Assembly (NCBI GenBank): GCA_007258455.2
Contig: VDFB02139289.1
Span: forward strand, 34,385-98,384
Length of the DNA: 64,000 bases
Direction of reading: 5' to 3'
Source: Sequoia sempervirens
Lineage: Eukaryota; Streptophyta; Pinopsida; Cupressales; Cupressaceae
The notes under the pieces are model-generated. The model saw only the letters and a list, made by a program, of their open reading frames with translations, did no database searches and had not been told where the DNA came from. How positions within the stretch are numbered: the stretch's first letter is position 1; the number at the start of each line of letters is the position of its first letter. A program made the translations under genes and the position numbers. Positions 57,727 through 64,000 of this stretch are shown here, piece by piece.

Positions 57727-58211
57727 TGTTGGTGTAATTAAAAGTGTTGTACCTTGTCCTAGGTCATGATTACACCTTAGTTAAGTTTACTTAGGGACCA
57801 CATAGGAGGTTGTTGGATATTTTCCACCTTTGGTGGACTTGACATGCCATTATTTTATCACTTCCACCTTTTGTGGACACATCATGTGATTATCTCTCCA
57901 CCTTTTGTGGGTGATCCACCTTTTGTGGTGATTATCACATTATCACCTTTCCACTTTAGGTGGAGTGATAGCTTTTCATAGTTGTCCCATGTCATAAGAT
58001 TACAACACTTGTCATAATATTATGCCCTTCTATGTTCACACCTTGGATATATAACCAAGGGGTCTTCTATGTACATCTGCTCATTCCATCATATTTGAAT
58101 TATTGGAAGAATATAGTTTATTCTTGTCATCTTGTTTCTATCTCTCTTATGCTTGTGCTTTCTATTAGGCCTCTAGATCTTGGGTGGTTATCTTCATAGC
58201 CAATTCTTACA
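57727..58211 (+). repeat. LTR-like segment with five short palindromes
   Basis: It begins TGTTGGTGTAATT and ends TTCTTACA, with a TATA-like ggatatataacc near 58045, the layout of a solo LTR. No target duplication or second copy is seen. Inside are five 13-base palindromes: ccacctttggtgg (57824), ccaccttttgtgg (57864, 57898, 57916) and ccactttaggtgg (57951). Confidence 0.35.
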
Positions 58212-61017
58212 GTTACAAAGAAAAAGCATAAACAAACCCATGGGAGTATTAGTTGTTAATAATTTCAAATAAAATATGGAAAAAATTTCAAACTTCTATC
58301 GACATTAACTTTAGGGTATCAACCCTAAATGAAAGAGAAAAGAATAAAAATTATTCATTTGTATGGTGAAGCTTCTAGAGGAAGTTGTGGCCACCAAGGA
58401 TTTGCAAAATAGAGTCTTCTAGGAATATTTCATGGCAGATTTCAATGTCATAGAGGCATTTTCTTGTAATCTTCTATTGATTTCCCACCATAAAACATTG
58501 GTAAGCACTTCTTAGAAGAAATTTTTGAGGAAAAATCTTCATTTTTTGTTTCACAGGCCCTCCATGGCTATGACCTTATGTAAATATTCTCATCCATTTG
58601 AATTTATTTTTCCTTGTTCTCTGTGACTTCACTATTGTTGTAGCCATTCATGAAGTTCTAAAGATGAAGATTCTCTGGAAAGATTCTTCATGGGTAAGCT
58701 TCTTCTTCAACAAATTTTTCTTTTCCTTCTAATTTTTTTGTAAAAGAATGTTGGATTCGAGCTAAGATGCTATTTTCTCATGTTATTTTGTAGAAGAAGT
58801 GCTCGCCATTTCGAGGTTGTTCTATAAACTGATGAATATGTCATCTCTTTGTATTTCATTGAATATTTTATACATTTTCTGCCATTATTCGAGCTTCTAG
58901 AAATGATGATAAATACTATGTATTTAGCTTGGTCTTCTGTGAACCTCTAGAGCTTGAACCTCTAATTTTCATGTCTATTGCGGTTTACCTTGTAACTCAA
59001 AGCTTTAAAACTTTATTTTCAAATTTTGGGTTTTCATGCTTATGAATTCTTACTAATACACATCCTCATTTATAACCATATAATCCTCTTAATAAGGCTA
59101 AAACTAGTTGTAATTGCACTTGCCTTGTTTGAATGGCCGCCATGAAGTTCATCTTTTTTAATTTTTAGAAAACACAAATTTTCATGAAACAGGTCAAGGG
59201 TTTGTTCATGCTTATTTTCTTCAAAGTTCACATCTCTGAAATGGTTCATTGAATCCTTGACTTGTTTGCACTTTAATGACCATTTAGGTCCAAAGCCTAG
59301 AGCTTGTATGCCTCAATGGGTACTGATGATATTTTAGTAACTTATATTACCCCACCTCTTCTAATAAATACTTCAGTACTATTTTATGAGAGTTTTTCTT
59401 TAAAAGTCCTTAAAGGCTTGTTGTCCTTTAGATATGTGTAACTTACAATAGTTACTTTATTTACTTTAAATTTTCATATCAATTCAAATGTAAATAGAGA
59501 ATACATTTATTTTTAGAAGAAAAAGCATCCCCATTTATTTAATTAGTGTAGATTCATTTTTCTCACTTCCCGTGACATTGAAATAGTTCACATGCTTGTT
59601 GATTGTCTGTATTTAAGAATGGCAATACTATTTCACAACCCACAATCATAATTTATTGTCCATTGATGAAAAACTAGTTCATTTATTGATATTTATTTCC
59701 ATATATAATGATTCCCTATGAGTGATTAGTATGTATTAAAAGTGTGGAAAATGGATCTTTCTCTACCTTATATGATTTTTAGGTTGTTCTTCTAGATACA
59801 AGGCCTTTAAATTGAACACTTCTTAATTCATTTCCCTATTGTTGATATCTAAATCACACTTTATAATTTTCTTGAATAGCTATATGTCACTTATGACAAT
59901 GACTATTAACTAATTGTCATAAATGATGTGTACATATTTTGAGTGAGCCATAAAGAGGTGAATTCTTTCAATGTCTCTTAAAAAACATAATAGAGCATGT
60001 TGGGCTCAACTCTTGTGGGAGACACATTTATCCCATGTGCTAAAATTTATCAGATTAGATTAGAAACACAAATTCACTTGTATCTGCACATGAAGCAAAC
60101 ATAGTATTGAAATAAATGAATATTTTGGATGTGTTTGATGACTTTAATGGTTTTTTGGGACATCCAAGATTTGCACGCTTGTTTAATGCACATTGAGATC
60201 AGTTTATATATACATAGGTATTTGTTCATGTAAAGTTGGAAACTTTTCATTTCTTAGAGCATTGCTCTAACACCATTTCCATTGTCAAATGTAGGAACTA
60301 GGAGCAACATGGAGCTAGAAGAACAAAATTAGTTCAGGTCAACAGCAAGATAAGATGACACATCATAACCATTCATTCTCAGACAACGACCAGTTTCCTT
60401 CTTTATATGCACATTTCTTTTACTTATTCATGTATATTGTTTTCTTCATTTGTATTGAATAATTTAATTCAATCTCATGGCTTGTATGAGATAATGTACA
60501 TTCTTACAATCAATAAAGATTATTTTATTCAAAAAATCTAAATCCTTCTTTTGTTACATGCATATGTGTAAATGCAATAATTTTTAATTGTAATCCTTTC
60601 TGGATTATTTCATTTATGCATTTGAATGTAATGTAGGAATGATTTAAATGTACCTTTTCCTCAATTTAAAATCAACAAGCTCAACCTGATTGAGGTATAA
60701 GTGAAAATATGGTAACATTTATGGTGACATCTATTGCATGTTTTCATGCTAAACATTCTAACCAGTTGTCTAGACCTATCCTTGGGCATGGAGTCACTTA
60801 GAAACTAGGCTCATGACTTAGGAAAATAGACTCAAAAATTTTGTAACTCAAACTTGATAGTATGAATGACACCTTGGAATTTATTGAAAACAAAAAATAA
60901 GAAAGAAACCTAATTGTGTTGAAACAACACTTAGGGAATGAAAAAATGCATCTAAACTATAATGCAATAACATGTTATTGAAAGAATAAAACCTAACTTA
61001 GTATGTAAAAAGGTAAA
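58212..61017. other. No gene seen; perhaps 3' UTR and LTR of element C
   Basis: AT-rich. A minus-strand tgcatataaagaagg near 60396-60411 could be a TATA box in the LTR of element C. LTR ends cannot be fixed. Confidence 0.35.
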
Positions 61018-62250
61018 TCATACCTCAAAACAATGTTTGAGGTGAATCCCATTAATAAGGATAGACAAGATTTCTCCATCCATCTTTGATAATTGAAATG
61101 CATTGTTCTCCTTGCATTCAGTGATGACAAACAAGCCACTCCACAAGTTGTCAAATTTTGTGTGCTTGCCTGGCCTGCTTTTCAATTCATCCCACTTGAA
61201 CACAAATTCACCTTCTCTAAAAACTCTTGGGGTTGCTCTGTTATCAAAGACTCTATTTGTTTGGAGTTGATGATACCTCGAAGAATTCATTTCCTTGTAT
61301 CTTGTTTCTTCAAGCTCTATGAGCTTAGCATATCTAACAAACATTGGGTCTTGTTCTTCAAACATCTCCAGTTGATGTACAATATCAAGAGCTAGCAACT
61401 CTAAAGATAAAGGAAATCTTTCCTCTTTACCATAAACCAACACATATGGAGAATTTCCAACTGACCTCTTAAGAGTTATTCTATCTGCCAATAGTGCAAA
61501 TTTCAACTTGGTATGCCAAGTCCTTTGGTTATCCTCCACAGTTCTTTTAATGATCCTAATCAAATTCTTGTTTGCACTCTCAACCAAACCATTACCTTGT
61601 GGGTAATAATTTGAAGAAGTATTCAGATGAATTCCATATCTTACAACCTAGTCAGTTACTCTCGAACCAATAAATGCTAAGACATTTTATGAGATAATGG
61701 AATCAAGTACTCCAAATCTTCATAAAATCTTAAAACACAAGATTCATTAGCTTCTTTCAAAGCTATTTCTTTTTTCCAATGTGTAAATTAATTAGTTGTT
61801 GTAAGTACCCACCTGTGGCATGCACTTGAAGGTGGATTTATGAGTCCAATAAAATCTATACCCCACCTCATGAAGGGCTACTCCACTTGAATTGGCTACA
61901 AAGGTAGAGCTGGAAGCCTCTCCTTTCCTACAAATAAAGCACATTTTATACACTTTCTTGCCCAAGCATAGGCATCCTTAAACAAGCTTGGAAAATAATA
62001 TCCAACTCTCATAATCTTCCATGTAGTTGTTCTTGGCGAAAAATGCCCCCTTGAAGTTCCATCATGGAACTCATGAAGCACTTTATCAATTTGATCTATA
62101 TCAATACACCTTAGTAAAACACCATTCAAATCTTTCCTGAAAAATAATGTTATCAATCAAGACATATGGAATGGAATGCAACCTAAAGAATCTTCTTTTA
62201 GCTCTATCTAAACTTGGTGGAAATTCACTAGTCTGTAGAAAATGAGTCAT
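61018..62250 (-). pseudogene. Integrase of element C
   Basis: Zinc domain: HEFHDGTSRGHFSPRTTTWK and CIKCALFVGKERL. The catalytic core starts WGIDFIGLI. The second catalytic Asp is lost: the IIS-D-N position is a TAA at 61687-61689. The Glu is present in PQGNGLVESANKN. The C-terminal part (PRVFREGEFVFKWDEL, then GPF-like LWSGLFVITECKENNAFQL) is open to 61018. Frame breaks lie between 61590 and 61900. Confidence 0.82.
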
Positions 62251-62900
62251 ATCTTGAACCCAACTTGCAACTAACTTAGGTGCAACATCCTAAGGCTCAT
62301 TATCATTAACTAAAATAGTCTCTAATTCTAATTTTTTTTCATCTTCAGGAGTTGAGGATAACTATTCACACAATCCTCTACCCCTAACAAGCTTTTTTAT
62401 TTTTATGTCAATATCAAACTCCATAACTTTTGTGATCTAACCTCCTCTTTTTTCATTCAGGACTTTACTTAGCAGAAAATATTTCACACTAGGATGTGCA
62501 ACCATAGCATGTATCTTATTATTAGATATTAGAGGCTTAAACTTCTTTAGACTTCTAATCACAGCAAGAACATTTTTCTCAACAAAGGTATACCTCTACT
62601 CATAATTAGCTAGAACTTGACTGAAAAAGGCTATTGGTTGCTCTAAACCATCATTATTTTTCTAAACTAGCATAACAAAAATTGAACTTATGCTACCAAA
62701 AGCATATAGAATGAATTCCTTTGAGAAATTTTGATTTACCAATGTTGGATTTGTTGCTAAATCCTCCTTGATTGCTCCAAAAATATACTTGGCTTCCCTA
62801 GTCCAACTCAAAACTACATTCTTCTTAAGCATGGCAATCAAAGGTTGTAAAAGATTTGCAATATCAGGTATAAACCTTCTTAGAAAATTAATTCTGCCTA
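62251..62900 (-). pseudogene. RNase H and connection region of element C
   Basis: Reads FLRRFIPDIANLLQPLIAML, then FILYAFGSISSIFVML (a catalytic acidic residue apparently replaced), LEQPIAFFSQVLANYE and LAVIRSLKKFKPLIS. TAG stops at 62596-62598 and 62662-62664 stand where Gln is expected. Confidence 0.75.
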
Positions 62901-63957
62901 AAAATATCTACAACCCTTTCTTATGATTGGGTAATGGCAACTCAAGTATGGATTTAACTCTTTCAGGATCAATGGTGATCCCATGTTTTGACACCATGTG
63001 TCCAAGAATCTTTCCTTCATGGATAACAAAGATACTCTTTTTCAGATTGAGAGATATACCACACTCTTTGCACTTTTCAAAAACTTGCTTGAGATGTGAT
63101 AAATGTTCATTTGCATTTTTAGAACATACTGTTATATCATCCAGATAAACAAGCAAAAAAAATTGAATTAGACTCTGAAATTCCATATCCATGGCCCTCT
63201 AAAATGTGGCAGTAGCATTAGATAAATCAAAAGGAATTCTCTTGTAGGCCATAGTACCCCACTTTTTTGTAAATTTTTTCTTATATTGGCCCCCTTCATT
63301 AACTAAAATTTGGTTATAACCAGAATAACGATCAAGAATAGAAAATCTCTCTGAACCAACAATAACTTGAAGAATCTGCTCCATGGAAGGTAATGGGTAA
63401 TGGTCTTTTAAAGATGCTTTGTTAAGATCTCTAAAATCTACACATAATCTTATCTCCCCATTTTTCTTTCTAACCAAAACAAGGTTAGAAACCAAGGAGG
63501 TGTGTTTAATTGGAAATATAATACCTCCCTCAACTAACTTAGTCAGTTCTTTAATCATTAAAGATTCAAGCTTGGGGTTCAAAGGTCTTTGTTTTTGTCT
63601 TACAGGCATATCATTGGCTTCTAACTATATAGTATGTTGGGAAATATGAGGGCCAAAACCCTTTAAATCAGAATATTGCCATGCAAAAAATCATGAAACT
63701 CTTGGAATAAAGCAATAAAATCCTTCCTATCTTCAGCTAAACAAATTTTTCCTATCTTAAGAAGCTTATATTTAAAGATTTCAATTTCCTCATAATGGTA
63801 TTCTTTGACTTGAATACTAATTTTACTCTTCTTAAGTTGATCGTCAGTATTAAAAATTGACTCCAAGGTAACTAAACCCTTGGGTAGCTTATTGGTCTTT
63901 AGTTGAATGATCTAATCATCATATTGTTGTTTTAATTTCTCTTGATTCACTACAAAA
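62901..63957 (-). pseudogene. Reverse transcriptase of element C
   Basis: Motifs: EGGIIFPIKHTSLVSNLVLV, RKKNGEIRLCVDFRDLNKAS, SERFSILDRYSGYNQI (first catalytic Asp present), TKKWGTMAYKRIPFDLSNAT and VYLDDITV (YLDD codons 63136-63147). A stop at about 63196 separates the two open parts. The upstream linker (IEIFKYKLLKIGKICLAEDR) is typical of the region before RT. The active-site residues are kept, so RT is the best preserved part of C. Confidence 0.85.
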
Positions 63958-64000
63958 AATTGATCCTCTTCAAGTAGGAAAGATAAAATCTATTCATCAC

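Larger units (their letters stand above)
61018..64000 (-). mobile_element. Ty3/gypsy-type element C, pol part, runs off the right edge
   Basis: On the minus strand the order is linker (from 64000), RT (63609-62908), RNase H (about 62890-62400) and integrase (about 62160-61018), the gypsy order. Gag and protease would lie right of the window. No LTR is identified. Confidence 0.85.

Noticed and set aside
57727..58211. DNA transposon or MITE with terminal inverted repeats
   Set aside because: The palindromes are internal and there are no long terminal inverted repeats or TA/other target duplications. The LTR reading fits better, though only weakly.

Overview
The window looks like intergenic DNA from a large, repeat-dense land-plant genome. 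Every coding signal I can recognise belongs to a retrotransposon: Ty1/copia, Ty3/gypsy, one plant LINE, and LTR elements with unusual ORFs. The large nested LTR elements, the long interstitial telomere-like (CCCTAAA-type) arrays and the scarcity of genes fit a conifer or other gymnosperm best. That taxonomic guess is inference only. I see no convincing host gene, tRNA, rRNA or CRISPR array.

Layout. 1-5032 (minus): left-truncated gypsy-type element F, read right to left as LTR, gag, protease, C2HC motif, extra RNase H, with no reverse transcriptase visible. 5033-8628 (minus): one very long decayed frame, ORF-X, that stops at the first base of the neighbouring LTR. 10316-11803 and 27012-28545: a 1.5-kb repeat pair (R1) carrying a decayed ORF of about 160 codons. 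11804-14356 (minus): 5' LTR and gag of gypsy element A1, inserted in the gag of gypsy element D (14357-15319). 16203-26031 (plus): a complete but dead Sirevirus-like copia with 2.3-2.4-kb LTRs and a perfect 5-bp target duplication, inserted in the D element.

29952 to about 41790 (plus): element B, with long LTRs full of a recurring hairpin and invaded by CT-rich and telomere-like arrays. Its interior holds an acidic repeat ORF, a protease, a G-patch and a C2HC motif but no RT or integrase. 41806-47765: a GA-rich block split by gypsy element A2 (43046-47400), a gag-protease element without pol and a relative of A1. 48540-49880: 3' end of a LINE. 50444 to about 54960: a second copia, missing its protease core and 3' LTR. 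55.0-61.0 kb: mostly featureless AT-rich DNA, with one unrecognised ORF and one LTR-like segment holding five short palindromes. 61018-64000 (minus): RT, RNase H and integrase of gypsy element C, running off the right edge.

All elements are decayed. Many stops are TAG where related frames have glutamine, the pattern expected from deamination of CHG-methylated CAG. Several elements (A2, B and perhaps F) keep gag or protease parts but lack RT, so they could only have moved with enzymes from relatives.
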